This document shows positions 21,964-32,160 of a stretch of 64,000 bases of DNA, piece by piece; position 1 is the stretch's first letter; every line of letters begins with the position of its first letter. Made by a program: the position numbers and the translations under genes. This stretch comes from Sphaeramia orbicularis (taxonomy: Eukaryota; Chordata; Actinopteri; Kurtiformes; Apogonidae). The notes beneath the pieces are model-generated. The model did not search any database and was not told where the DNA came from. It was given only the letters and a program-made list of their open reading frames with translations. The stretch covers positions 47,978,133 to 48,042,132 of the forward strand of contig NC_043978.1 in NCBI RefSeq assembly GCF_902148855.1, given 5' to 3'.

Positions 21964-22975
21964 CCTCTCTGGGGTTCAACTGTCTGTCTGCTGTGTACTA
22001 TTGTTAGTCCTATGTTTTACATTTTCCTTGTCACGCCTGCTTTGCCAAAAAAAAGTTTAAAAATATGTTTGAAAAAAAAAGTCTGTTTCAATTTGTTATA
22101 GATCACATTTCTGCGGTTTATAGTTGATAGCTGCAAAAAGATGACCAAAGCCCATGGAACAGAGACGGTTACAGCTGCTGACGGCATGGGGAATTATATC
22201 GCAAACAAAGTTGTCGCATCTGTTTATAGCGGCATCGATGACTGCTGATGACGTAACAGGTCTGGAAGGGTTGTCCCATTTCATAGGGGAGTGTTTCAAC
22301 CCCTACCCCTTGCAACGGGTGTCAAATGCAAGGGCCAAGGGGGAGGGCTAAAGGGAAGGGCTAAGGGGTGAATTGAGAATTGGGCCTAATCTTATCAATA
22401 CATGTAAATATTTGGTGTAAAATACTTTGTTTTTGTTTTTTTTTTTTCAATCAAAATTGCTGAAGAGAGTTGGGGGTACTTGGGTAAAAAGTAGATTTCA
22501 GGGGACGACTCCACTGTAAAAAGTTTGAGAACCACTTCACTAATCCTATCAATACATGTAAATAATTGGTATAAAATACAGTTGTCATCTTTTCATGGTC
22601 ATCAGATATGACCCATTTGGAAGTTCAGAGGCTCCATAGTTACCGTGGAAACACCGTCATCTACAATACTGATTCACCAGTAAAACCATGGAGTTGGATC
22701 AATGCCAGTGGATGGACACACTGGGTTTTACATTCACTTATTGATTATCGTTGCAGTAAAAGTCTCATTTTCTTCAGTTTACTCTGTTAATGACATAACA
22801 ACCCACAGTTTTTAACCTGAGCTTTAATAAACATGGACATAATCAGTAAATTAATGAAATTGAAAAATGCAAATTACAGAGGACAATATTATAATAAATG
22901 GAGATAAATCACTTAAAAAAGGTTAAATAGAGAGAAAAAATCATTTGGGAACAGACACAAAAGTAGCACTGAGTC

Positions 22976-23760
22976 AAAACAGGCAAAAGCATAATTTGTT
23001 CACATGGACTTAAATATTGTTGCTTCAGTGATGAAAGTGAAGAGATGTTCATGCATTTGCATCTGTTCGGTGGTTCTGCTGCCGACAGCAGCAGACGTAG
23101 TGGACTGAGTGTGTCTCAGTGGAAGGTTCCTGCCCCTCACTTCCAGCAGAGTGACTTGTGAATGGCTGTTTGGGTCCACTCCAGAATGCACTTCAGGGCA
23201 GTACTTAAAGTGCACAGAACTCTGCACCGTTTAATGGTTGCTCATTTGGGAAATGCAGGAATTGTAGAGCTGTGCAGCAATGCGGTGGAACAGCACTTCA
23301 TCACACGTGAGATAAAACAGCTCTCCGAGTACAGTATTACAATAATAATAGTAGTGTACAGTATTATAACAATACTGTCGTACAGAGAGGGATTTTTTTT
23401 TCTTTTGAAAGTGAAGTTAGCCAGGAACAAATACTTAAGATTAATCTCACAACCACTTTCTGAATGTTTTAGTTTTGTCTTGAAAATTACCACTGTAAAA
23501 CCTGATCCATCAAAAACTAACCACAAAATATTTTTTGTGGGACTGAGATATTTATTAGACCTTTTAACAATATACAAATAAACATTTTGCCTTATTTTGT
23601 TTATGATATATTTTGTATCACATTTGATACAATGGGCATTTTATACAAAATGTATAACACATTTGATACAAATTTAACACAATTTAACTGTACTATAAAG
23701 AATCACTTATCAAGTAACTATGCAATTGTTTCAGTACATGAAGCACCTTTTTTTTTTTAA
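22976..23760. other. No recognised gene
   Basis: Complementary open frames at 23162-23581 and 23242-23577 overlap on opposite strands and show no domain. Near 23615-23670 the motif CACATTTGATACAA occurs twice, echoing the family A palindrome outside any A copy. Confidence 0.4.
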
Positions 23761-23769
23761 AGGCAATGG

Positions 23770-24592
23770 CTACTGCCACAGTACTGTGGCACAAAATATG
23801 GGTTTGTCTATTGTCACAGAGCCAATCAAGGGTTAACATTGGTACTGTGACTATAAACAGTAGGACATTTTGTTGCCACAGAGCCAATCACAGATACTGT
23901 TCCCATGGAACTCATTGTCCTCTGTTGCCACAGTACTGGCCATATATGGTGTATACACCCCATACACACCATAATGAAATTATGTCAATCTGCAAAAGTT
24001 TAATATCATTTCGGGCCTTTAGTCCACATGACACTGGCATTGTAGGTGCCCCTGAAACAGTATTTTTGGAGAAAGGGTCCCAGAACAAGAAACATCTCAC
24101 AATGACCCCCTCTGTTGCCGTAAAACAAGACTTTTTGAAAACGATGACGTCTTAGTACCATGTGACCGGAAGGACAAACCTGGGACATAACAACTGGTAA
24201 CAACAACAATGGCAGGTACAGAGTTGTGTTTGTGCTGCAGGCGCTGCTAAGTTTATTAGCACTACTACAACAAAATCTGCCATCTTCTTCTTCTTGTGCT
24301 TACATTTTTACCCTGAAGGACCTCATGCACAATGCTCACTGTATTCTTCTGTGATTTTAGTGTATCCTGCCGCTCTGTCTGTTTGTGTACAGCACACACT
24401 ATAGGTGTGTCATACGTATTGCACTGTTTTAACCCCAGTTTTTCATTTCCACCTGGATGCAGATATTTCTTGAGACGATACGTGTATGGACGCAAAACTT
24501 TTAGAAGCTGCAAAAGATCCAGTAACTGGTACCCCAGCCTTTTTCCTGTACCACATAGACCCCATGGTATGGCACAGTACTGTGGCAGCAGG
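23770..24592. mobile_element. Possible element with palindromic end motif
   Basis: GCCACAGTACTGTGGC (23775-23790, a perfect palindrome) at the left and GGCACAGTACTGTGGCAG (24571 onward) at the right form inverted ends about 820 bp apart. A third copy, GCCACAGTACTGGC, lies at 23927. TGCCACAGAGCCAATCA occurs twice near the left. No target duplication was fixed. Open frames here lack known domains. Confidence 0.4.
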
Positions 24593-24904
24593 GTGACAGG
24601 TCCCAAGTCTACACAGATAGAATGAGGGCGCTGAGTTAACTCTGTAGTAATAGCCAAATGAGAAGATTAGCCCCACAGAACTGTGGACATAGCCACTTCA
24701 AAAAAATAAATAAATGAATGACAATATAAATGTCTTCTTAATATAACTTTTTGAAAATTACCAAAGACTTTCCTGCAAAAAGTATGTGGATGATTTAATG
24801 ATGCCAGCCATATTGAAATATAATAAAAAATAAAAAAAAACTTCCACCGGCTATAGTGGGATGATAATCCACCAGGGGGCAGAAAATTCGAATATATCGA
24901 ATCA

Positions 24905-24969
24905 CAATAGCATAATGGATTCAGTGTAAAGCACCTTGAGTGACAAAAATATGCTACATAACTCCAATA

Positions 24970-25038
<69 letters not shown>

Positions 25039-25040
25039 TG
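24905..25040 (+). mobile_element. L2-type tail with (ATT)n
   Basis: GTGTAAAGCACCTTGAGTG and the following ATATGCTACATAACTCC are a decayed L2/SINE-type 3' tail. It runs into about 24 copies of ATT (24967-25037). The microsatellite probably grew from the retroelement's own tail. Confidence 0.6.
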
Positions 25041-25115
25041 GAAATAATAAAGTCAAGTTCAAGCACAGTTACAGAATAAGAATGCATTAATTTTCATAAA
25101 TAACTGTATACTAAT

Positions 25116-25911
25116 TAGGGATGTAAACAGGTAATCAACGATCAATGAATTGTCCATAAGAATTTGCTCGCTTGAATTATTAATTGTCGGTTAATTGTTG
25201 GTTGATTGCCCTTTTCATGTCCATTCCGAAGGCTGCAACACAGCGACTTGGATAGCCCGTCATCGAAGCGGATCATGGCGTTGATGAGTTAGAATGGCTT
25301 TAGGGACATGGTGGAGCCAAACACAGACCGGCCTGTCTGTTTGTGGGATCGGTGCACCCCCCACCTAAATAAATGCGCAGATGTGGGGTCGGTCATCGGA
25401 TTGGAGTGTTTTCCCTGGAGGTTGGTCTAGTCCATGGTCCTCTGGACATCCTCACAGGAATCTGATCGGGCACAGGCATGTCCCGCATATGTCCGCAGTC
25501 ACCCCGGTGGCCACGGGGAAAATAGCAGGGGGAGGGGGGGGGGGGGTACACGACTGCCTCGAAATCTCGCTCCATCATGTCAGTGATGCAAGTCAGAAAT
25601 GCCCATTCCTTCTAAGCTGCCCCTCTTCAGATCTATTTATTTTATCAAATTTTTCTGCAGAATTTATTGGTTTTACTCCATAAATGTCACTGCCTGCTCT
25701 GTATCCACTGGTCCAATAAATCAGTCATTAAGGAAAATGACATGCTTTTTCATGAAGTATATGAACAGTATTTAGCTTTTATTCTTATAGACCCTATCCA
25801 AAGAGAAATTCAGGTTCTCAGGAAAATCGCCACTTATCAGCTAATTGCTAATTGATCGATAAGGTCAACCAACTAATGGATTAATGGAGTAATCGATAAT
25901 TTGCTTCCCTA
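25116..25911. mobile_element. hAT element, TAGGGATGTAAAC ends
   Basis: The left end TAGGGATGTAAACAGGTAATC and right end AATTTGCTTCCCTA are inverted. The flanks ATACTAAT (25108-25115) and ATACTAAC (25912-25919) are an 8-bp duplication with one mismatch. Subterminal AATTGTTGGTTG/CAACCAACTAATGG repeats extend the inverted match. At 796 bp it has no complete transposase, so it is non-autonomous. Confidence 0.8.
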
Positions 25912-25919
25912 ATACTAAC

Positions 25920-27200
25920 ACTTTTAATTTGGGTTTAATTTCTATTTCGCTTTAGAAATGTCTCAGTATTGTCTGATTGTAGCAGCTCATTTGTTGATTT
26001 GAGGACTTTAGTGACACAGAAATCACCCAGAACAAGCTGAAATTGCTGTCAAGCATGTTTCCAACTGGGAAAACCTGCTTTGATTTGGTCTGATGAATAA
26101 GTAAACAGGAAGGGGAGTAAGTGTGAGAATATGTTGTGGCTTCTCTTTAAAAAGGCAGATATATCTTCGTGCCAAGAGCGGAGGGGGACTCATTGTAAAC
26201 CTCCAGCCATACCACTATATGGAAATGAGAGCGAGGGCAGGTGCGCTCATCTCCACCGGTATTGGCTCTTGAATTAATTACATCTCAGGCTGAGAGCTGT
26301 AAATGTATTGCTGGAGTGTATATGTGTGTGTGTGGAGGGCTCACATTTACCTGTAGGAGGATTGGAGGTCTTAGAGGGAAAATGATTTCCATCTTCATTT
26401 AATGGATTCATATCCCCCACTTCCCCTCCTTCGTCCCATGCCTCATCCCTCTTTCTTTTTAGCATCCCATCTCTTGTCAAAATCGCCTTTTATTCGACCA
26501 AAATGACAAAATCTCCACAACTGGCACAATCAAATATCTTCATAGTCTTCATTGTTTATCAAATCATCACTCCATGTCAGCAAAGTGTCCCATAATAGAC
26601 CAAAAAATCAAGTCAATGACGACAGCCTTTCACACACATCCCTGACTTCGCCATCTATTCACGGAGGTGGTGACTATATTTCATTCATACTGCCTCATGC
26701 TTCTGTCTACCCGGGGCAAATATTTTTTCAATCCATTGCCGTGAAATGTTATAACTCACAGTAAATGTCTCTCAAAGGCCCGTGAAGCATGGCTATGAAA
26801 GCTGGAAGTCTGCCTTTGTCTCTGGACAGGACATAAAGAACCTGACTTTCAATAGCTTTGGTCTTTCAGCCAGAACCTGCCAGTGACTCACCATGTGCCA
26901 ATGTGGTCATTGTATCTCAGAGGTCAGGACAATGATGATGTTTTCTTTGAATAAACACAAAGGTAATATATCAGTCTTTGTCACTTCTTTGTCACATTGA
27001 TTAATTTGTTCAGTTTGTTCCATATGAACACTGCTAATTGCTGCTGTAGCCAAGTCTGCAAATGTCGATTCATTACCAGACCTCACAGATGTGATCTGTA
27101 GAGGCACAATGAAGATGAAAATTAAGGAATGCATTGGTTTTCAAATCTTATAAACTCATATTTTACTCATGGTACAACATAGAAAACATTAACTGTTTAA
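25920..27200. other. Single-copy-looking DNA, candidate CNEs
   Basis: No transposon termini were found. Complex, balanced sequence near 26255-26340 (AATTAATTACATCTCAGG, then AGAGCTGTAAATG) and 26600-26770 looks like conserved non-coding DNA. That is a judgement from composition only. Confidence 0.35.
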
Positions 27201-27268
27201 AGGTGAGGTATGAGATCTTAGAAAACTGCACTGTTTTGGGATTGAACTGCATTTTAAAGAAACACTTT

Positions 27269-28054
27269 AGGCTCACCCAGGATTTGAAACCCTGGACCTT
27301 TTGCACCCTACGTAAGAATCTTACCCCTAGACCAGGGTTGTCAAACTCATTTTAGTTCAGGGGCCACATCCTCCCAATATGATCTGAAGTGGGCCGGACC
27401 AGTAAATAAATAACATAATAATTTATAAATACTACCACTCCAAACATTTTAATGTGTTTTTAAAGCAAAAAAGTAAATTTCATTATGGAAATGTTTACAT
27501 CTATAAACTGTCCTTTTAAAATGTAAATAACATGAACAACCATGAAAAAACTGAAATTTATTCAGAAAAATAAGTGCAATTTTAGCTCTATTTGCCTCTG
27601 CTTATCATTTGTAAATGTGGATTACAACTTACAGATCACAATGGATCTGCAAATGTACAAAATATTTGAGTAACTGGCAGAAAATTAGTAAAATTACACT
27701 TACTTCTCTTAACAAATTTCTAGTTTTTCCTATTTTTTGTGAAAGGCTACTTTGTAAATCTACACATTTTCATGTAATTTCACTTTTTTTTTTTTTTTTT
27801 TACACTAAAACAGAAGAAAAATTTGGAATAGTCATTATTTGTAGGTTTTTATTGTAGTATTTTACTGATCTGAGCCACTTAAGACTAAAGTAGGGCTTTT
27901 TTATGGCCCCTTAAGTAAAATGATTGACTGTTAATATCTTCAGTGTAATTTTTGCATTTCACAAAGTCATCCTCCGGCCGGATTGGACCCTTTGGCGGGC
28001 CGGATTTGGCCCCTGGGCTGCATGTTTGACACCTGTGCCCTAGACCAATGAGCC
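27269..28054 (-). pseudogene. tRNA-Pro(AGG) pseudogene split by a hAT
   Basis: Minus-strand tRNA-Pro sequence runs from 28054 to 28046, is cut by a hAT at 27333-28037, and resumes from 27332 to 27269. The part left of the hAT still shows the T-arm, anticodon-loop and D-arm regions with several substitutions. The hAT's 8-bp duplication CCCTAGAC lies in the D-arm region (the GGTCTAGGGG word of Pro tRNAs). The gene cannot make a normal tRNA. It is the first member of tRNA unit 1. Confidence 0.8.
27333..28037 (+). mobile_element. hAT CAGGGGTGTCAAAC family in a tRNA gene
   Basis: A 705-bp element with ends CAGGGTTGTCAAACTC and CATGTTTGACACCTGTG, and a perfect 8-bp duplication CCCTAGAC (27325-27332 and 28038-28045). 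GGCC-rich subterminal blocks match the copy at 2652-3383. It is non-coding. It lies wholly within tRNA-Pro sequence. Confidence 0.9.
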
Positions 28055-28169
28055 TCCTGTTCATGGTTCCCAAAGCTGTTTCGATGACATAAAGATGGAA
28101 TGAATGCTGTGGGGTATTGTGGCCTGGTTCACACGTTTTGTGCCACAAGAAAAACACATAAAAAAAAAA

Positions 28170-28180
28170 GGGGGGGGGGC
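28170..28180 (+). repeat. A-run then G-run homopurine tract
   Basis: About ten A are followed by about ten G just upstream of the tRNA-Asp copy. The same tract, with about fourteen G, lies at 29590-29614 in unit 2. It is absent from the units at 55-58 kb. Confidence 0.85.
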
Positions 28181-28199
28181 AAAATTGCAGTCTTTCCTG

Positions 28200-28271
28200 T
28201 CCTCATTAGTTTTGTGGCCAGTATATCTGCCTGTCATGGGGAAGACTGGGGTTTGATTCCCCCACAGGGAG
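28200..28271 (+). pseudogene. tRNA-Asp(GTC)-like, degenerate
   Basis: A 72-nt sequence beginning TCCTCATTAG with a CCTGTCA anticodon loop (GTC) and T-arm GGGGTTTGATTCCCC. Two acceptor-stem positions and one anticodon-stem pair do not match, so folding would be weak. It lies about 145 bp after tRNA-Pro and 196 bp before tRNA-Val, in the same order as unit 2. Confidence 0.65.
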
Positions 28272-28467
28272 TTACTTTTTTTTCTTCTCGCATGCTTATT
28301 TGTGATCAGGACACAAGTCAAATGTTGCACATTTGAGAAAAAGCATCACCAAAAAAATGGTGGGAAAGTCCAGAGCAAACAACCCCCAGAAACTGTAACC
28401 TACGTACGTTGCTCATTGTACGGTTTTGATTTAATGTGAAGCTTGTGGGCTCATGAGCAATGCTCCA

Positions 28468-28540
28468 GTTTCTGTAGTTGTAGTGGTTATCACATTCGTC
28501 TCACACATGAAAGGTCCCCGGTTCGAAACTGGGCAGAAAC
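28468..28540 (+). tRNA. tRNA-Val(CAC)
   Basis: The 7-bp acceptor stem GTTTCTG/CAGAAAC pairs perfectly. The anticodon loop is CTCACAC (anticodon CAC) on a five-pair stem. The T arm CCCGG-TTCGAAA-CTGGG is standard. The D arm carries one extra T compared with the other Val copies (TAGTTGTAGTGG), which alters the A box spacing. Discriminator A and a short T run are not clearly placed. Probably recently functional; present activity is uncertain. Confidence 0.65.
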
Positions 28541-29416
28541 AAGTGGTCTGCGTAAGCATTCCTTTTGGGTAGCTCTTTCAAGAGGTGCTTTGAATCTAGC
28601 ACATTGAATTGCTGCTATTACTGAGCCTAACAAAAAGCCCAGACAAAGTCCTGTGAGCCCCACAGTTTCATCATCTGGTGCTGTAGTGTCAGTTCTACTT
28701 GTTTAACAGCATCCAGCCACCGGGAAGAACAAGTGGCAGAGTGAATCCAAGTTTTAGATCAGTAGTGTTTGTGGAGGGTTTGTTTGACTGCACCTGTATG
28801 ATGTTGTTTGTTGTGTTTTATCTCTTGGCAGTTTGTCCTTGGGGTGTACCGGAGCTTGTCTGAGGGTGTTGGTGGATTTGTAATATACCGGTACGGAACA
28901 ATGATACCCTTCCCTGTTTCTTTCTGCTTTCTGCTGCTGTTGTAATGTGCTTCTTCAATGCCTTGCCATCCTTGAGCTCAATCAATGTTGCAAAAGACCT
29001 AAAAATGATGCAACATCCCACAGCCAGGTGAGCCCAGAAGCCATACCTGTAGAGGTTAAGCCTTGAATGTTGACAAAGAAAACTAAATACCTTTATGAAT
29101 ACTCTACAAACAACCCACTTTTCTTCTTGGATTCCCAACTTCACAAAAAGAGTTTGTCTGCAATGGGTATTGATTGAGGACGGCTTGCTCTACCACATGG
29201 ATGGCCTGTGAAACTTCGGCCAAGACTCAAAGTTGGATCGCTGGATTCAGAGCCCAGACTGAAACAACACAACTTGGAAGAAGCCACTCACACTGACTGT
29301 TTTATGTGCCTGAGGTCAGTGACTGACACAAGGTTAAAAGCTCAAGGGATGTTTCCAAGGACAGCTCTATGAAGTGCACTGTTTTAGGGTTGAAACACAT
29401 TTTCAAGCAACAGTTT
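28541..29416. repeat. tRNA unit 1 flank, duplicated in unit 2
   Basis: The sequence after tRNA-Val (TCTTTCAAGAGGTGCTTTG, GAATTGCTGCTATTACTGAG, GAGTGAATCCAAGTTTTAG, and on to about 29110) matches 29971-30560 in the same order. So the tandem duplication covers the whole tRNA unit and about 0.6 kb beyond it. Bases 29111-29380 are unique to the junction. Confidence 0.8.
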
Positions 29417-29487
29417 GGGCTCATCCGGATTTGAACCCGGGACCTCTCGCACCCTAAGCGAGAATCATACCCCTAGACCAATGAGCT
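29417..29487 (-). tRNA. tRNA-Pro(AGG)-like
   Basis: Minus-strand 71-nt copy. The anticodon stem-loop CTCGC-TTAGGGT-GCGAG is perfect and reads AGG. The T arm is one base short, and the first acceptor pair is A-C. The D arm TTGGTCTAGGGGTATGA is normal. It is unit 2's equivalent of the hAT-split gene at 27269-28054. It may still be transcribed, since both internal promoter boxes are recognisable. Confidence 0.6.
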
Positions 29488-29633
29488 CCTTTGTATGTTT
29501 TCCAAAGCTGTTTTCGACAGCATAAATTGAATGAATGCTGTGGGCTACTGTGGCCTGGTTCATGCGTTTTGTGCCACAAGAAAGATGGAGAAAAAAAAAA
29601 GGGGGGGGGGGGGGCAAAATTGTAGTCTTCCTG

Positions 29634-29705
29634 TCCTCGTTAGTATAGTGGCTAGTGTCTCTGCTTGTCATGCAGAAGACTGGGGTTCGATTCTCCAATG
29701 AGGAG
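29634..29705 (+). tRNA. tRNA-Asp(GTC)
   Basis: 72 nt. Acceptor TCCTCGT/ATGAGGA pairs throughout, with one G-T. Anticodon stem TCTGC/GCAGA pairs fully around TTGTCAT (GTC). The T arm TGGGG-TTCGATT-CTCCA folds. Compared with the common Asp sequence both strands of the anticodon stem have changed in step, which preserves pairing. It is the best-folding Asp copy in the window. Confidence 0.75.
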
Positions 29706-29898
29706 TTCCTTTTTGGTTGTTGTTGCATGTTTTGTGATCAGGACTCAAGTCAAAAGCTGCACATTTGAGAAAAATGGCATCACCAAAAAAAGGGTGGGAA
29801 AGTCCAGAGCACACAACCCCCATGAACTGTAACCTACGTGTGTCACTCGTACAGTTTGATTTTAATGCGAAGCTTGTGGGCTCCGGAGTTGCGCCACA

Positions 29899-29970
29899 GT
29901 TTCTGTAGTGTAGTGGTTATCACATTCGTCTCACTCATGAAAAGTCCTCGGATCAAAACCGGGCAGAAAC
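29899..29970 (+). tRNA. tRNA-Val(CAC)-like
   Basis: 72 nt with perfect acceptor GTTTCTG/CAGAAAC and anticodon loop CTCACTC (CAC). The T loop is ATCAAAA instead of TTCGAAA, so the internal B box is damaged. The D arm is normal. Third member of unit 2. Confidence 0.6.
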
Positions 29971-30559
29971 AAGTGGCCACCGTAGGCGTTCTTTCTGGGT
30001 TACTCTTCCAAGAGGTGCTTTGAATCTAGCACACTGAATTGCTGCTATTACTGAGCCTAACAAAAAGTCCTGCAAGTCCTGAGTTTCATCGTCTGGTGGC
30101 TTAAGTGTCAGTTCTACTTCTTTAACAGCAACAAGTGGCAGAGTGAATCCAAGTTTTAGATCAGTAGTGTTTGTGGAGGGTTTGTTTGACTTCTCCTTTA
30201 TGACATTGTTTTGTTGTATCTTATCTCTTGGCAGTTTGTCCTTGGGGTGTACTGCAGCCTGTCTCAGGTTCTTGGTGGATTTTTTAACATACCGGGACAT
30301 TGTGTTGGTTGAAAATCCTTTGGGGTTTCTCACAGACTCCTGCCGTGCACGGAACAATGATGCCTTTTCCTTTTTCTGACTGCTTTTGCTGCTGTTCTAA
30401 TGTGCTTGTTCAATGCTTTGCCATCTTTGGCCCTCAATCAATGTTGCAGAGACCTAAAATGATGCAGAATTCCAGAGCCAGATGAGCACAGAAGTCATAA
30501 CTGTAGAGGTTAAGCCCTAAACATTGACAAAGAAAACTAAATACCTTTATGAATACTCT

Positions 30560-30670
30560 ACAAATACACCAATTCAAATTTTCAACTTTGATGTGTTATT
30601 GGAGGACATAACAAGACTTACTTACATTTATGAAAATTTTCAACATTTCGTTCATAGAAACTGCGTCTAC
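30560..30670 (+). mobile_element. Family D MITE fragment
   Basis: CAATTCAAATTTTCAAC, then TGTGTTATTGGAGGACATAAC and AAAATTTTCAACATTT match D internal sequence. Both ends are missing. It marks the right limit of tRNA unit 2. Confidence 0.55.
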
Positions 30671-30671
30671 A

Positions 30672-30792
30672 CTACTGGTCAAAAGTTTTAGAACACCCCA
30701 ATTTTTCCAGTTTTGTATTGAAATTCAAGCAGTTCAAGTCCAGTAAACAGCTTGAAATGGTACAAAGGTAAGCGGTGAACTGCCAGAGTCTG
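30672..30792 (+). mobile_element. Tc1-like terminal fragment
   Basis: CACTACTGGTCAAAAGTTTT followed by AGAACACCCCAATTTTTCC is the start of a Tc1-like inverted repeat common in teleosts. It continues with GCAGTTCAAGTCCAGTAAAC and stops at a TCTG microsatellite. The transposase part is absent. Confidence 0.6.
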
Positions 30793-30972
30793 TCGTCTGT
30801 CTGTCTGTCTGTCTGTGTGCAAGATAACTCAAAAAGTTATGGATGGATTTGGATGAAATTTTCAGGAAATGTTGATTCTGGCACAAGGAACAAATGATTA
30901 AATTTTGGCGGTGATGGGGGTGGGGGGCTGATCTGTCTTGGTGGAGGTCTGTACTCTCCAAGTACTTTTCTA
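30780..30972 (-). repeat. R2 repeat with (TCTG)n
   Basis: A short TCTG run, then AACTCAAAAAGTTATGGATGG, ATTTTGGCGGTGATGG and GGTGGAGGTCTG. This is the reverse of the R2 copy at 5412-5580 and extends it. Class unknown. Confidence 0.55.
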
Positions 30973-30974
30973 GA

Positions 30975-31169
30975 ATTATGTTTGTGTTTGTTCAAAAATA
31001 ATAACACTTGAGCAATGAGACCAATATGATACAATACTGAAACTCATACATGGAAATTCGTATTTGAAAAAAATGTTTTGGGTTGTTCAGAAGGACTAAT
31101 GAAGGCTCCAGTTTCAAAGAACTGGAATTTTCTGTCAATGATTTAATGGTTCAGGCTTTACAGGGTTAA
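30975..31169 (+). mobile_element. Family A MITE right end abutting B
   Basis: GTTTGTGTTTGTTCAAAAAT through AAGAACTGGAATTTTCTG to GGCTTTACAGGG-TTAA is the A right half. Its TTAA (31166-31169) is also the first TTAA of a family B copy. Confidence 0.75.
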
Positions 31170-31687
31170 CCCTTTCATGCATAGTGGTCACTATAGTGGA
31201 CAGCTATTCTACAGCTGTTCTTTTGTATATTCATGGGTTTATGTTAGTTTCATATCAGCCAACACAGTGGACGCTTATGCATCATCTCATAAACTGCAAT
31301 TCATACCATTACTGTAACTTTGCTGTTGTTAATTGGTTCTTTAATGGAAATCAATTGTTAATTGTTATTTTTTGCATATTATCTCCATGAAGTGAGTAAT
31401 AACTAGTATTAGAATATGTTAAAATGTGAGAAAACATCAGATTAGCTGCATTAAACATGGTTTCATTTCACTGTTTTCATATCGCTTTATCATATTGGGT
31501 TTTAAATACATGTTTCTTTGCTTCAAGAATAAAATTCATGGTGTAGCTGAGTGGACATTTTTGTAAATCTATGAAAAAACCCTCAATCTCATTGTTTTTT
31601 TCATGCCCAAGGAGGCATAAAAACACTCAAAAAAACAAAACAAAACTCAACTATAAGGTTCTCATAATTCATGCATGAAAGGGTTAA
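31166..31687 (+). mobile_element. Whole family B TTAA MITE
   Basis: A 522-bp copy, TTAA to TTAA, with termini CCCTTTCATGCATAGTGG and CCCTTTCATGCATGAATTATG read inward. Landmarks are ATATCAGCCAACACAGTGG, GTGTAGCTGAGTGGACAT and TTTCATGCCCAAGGAGG. This is the most complete, uninterrupted B copy in the window. Confidence 0.9.
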
Positions 31688-32158
31688 ATTTGGTTCATCT
31701 CAGTCCATTTTAAATGAGCTTTAGCAAAAAGAAAACAGTGGTGTTTCTGGATCATGTTCACATATGGTTTCTTCACTGCATAACGGAGCTGTAACCTGCA
31801 TGAGTGGATGAACTGTACTCAGATGATGGCAGCACTGCCAGAGGATCTGAAGATCACAGCCATCCAATATTGATTTTTGACCTTGTCCATTATCTTTGTA
31901 ATTGGGCACTGAAGAAAATGACTCTGAAAATATATCAGATCTGGTGGTTTTTCAGACTGGTGAACCTCTGCCCATCTTTACTTTGGACAGACACTGCCTC
32001 TCTAAGATGCTCTTTTATACCCAGTCATGTCACTGACCTGTTGTCATTAACCCAATTAGTTGTGAAATATCCTCGAGTTGTTCCTTTTAGAGCCACTTAG
32101 CTTTCCTGCCTTTTATTAATCCTGTCCCAAATATTTGGAAGCAAATTCAAAATGATTT
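31688..32158 (-). mobile_element. Tc1-like transposase N-terminal remnant
   Basis: On the minus strand, MGRGSPV near 31960-31980 and NGQGQKSILDGCDLQ near 31830-31880 are recognisable from fish Tc1-like transposases, the latter lying just after the helix-turn-helix region. The DDE catalytic core and both inverted ends are missing. Stops and frame changes break the sequence. The left limit is the TTAA of a B MITE, which may have cut it. Confidence 0.7.
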
Positions 32159-32160
32159 TT

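Larger units (their letters stand above)
19794..22386. mobile_element. PIF/Harbinger-like element
   Basis: The ends GGCCCAATCCCAATTTACCCC and GAATTGAGAATTGGGCC are inverted. The flanks are TAA at 19791-19793 and 22387-22389, the TWA type used by PIF/Harbinger. Subterminal CCCCTTGGCCCCTCCCCC blocks are mirrored at the right end. Two insertions (19927-20736 and 20767-21785) make up most of its length. What remains is roughly 750 bp with no transposase visible. Confidence 0.7.
19713..22975 (+). mobile_element. Family C MITE, outer host of a 4-level nest
   Basis: TTAACCCATAGAGACCC starts the copy at 19713. The C sequence breaks at 19793 within CACTAATC-type target sequence. It resumes at 22387 with TAATCTTATCAATACATG and runs to about 22975, where the end (GTAGCACTGAGTC) is truncated. 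Between 22425 and 22535 a T tract and a piece ending AAAGTTTGAGAACCACTT, a hAT-type terminus, interrupt it again. A short C segment is repeated after that. Confidence 0.75.

Noticed and set aside
23162-23581. 139-codon plus-strand frame
   Set aside because: An opposed frame of similar length overlaps it, and neither looks coding.
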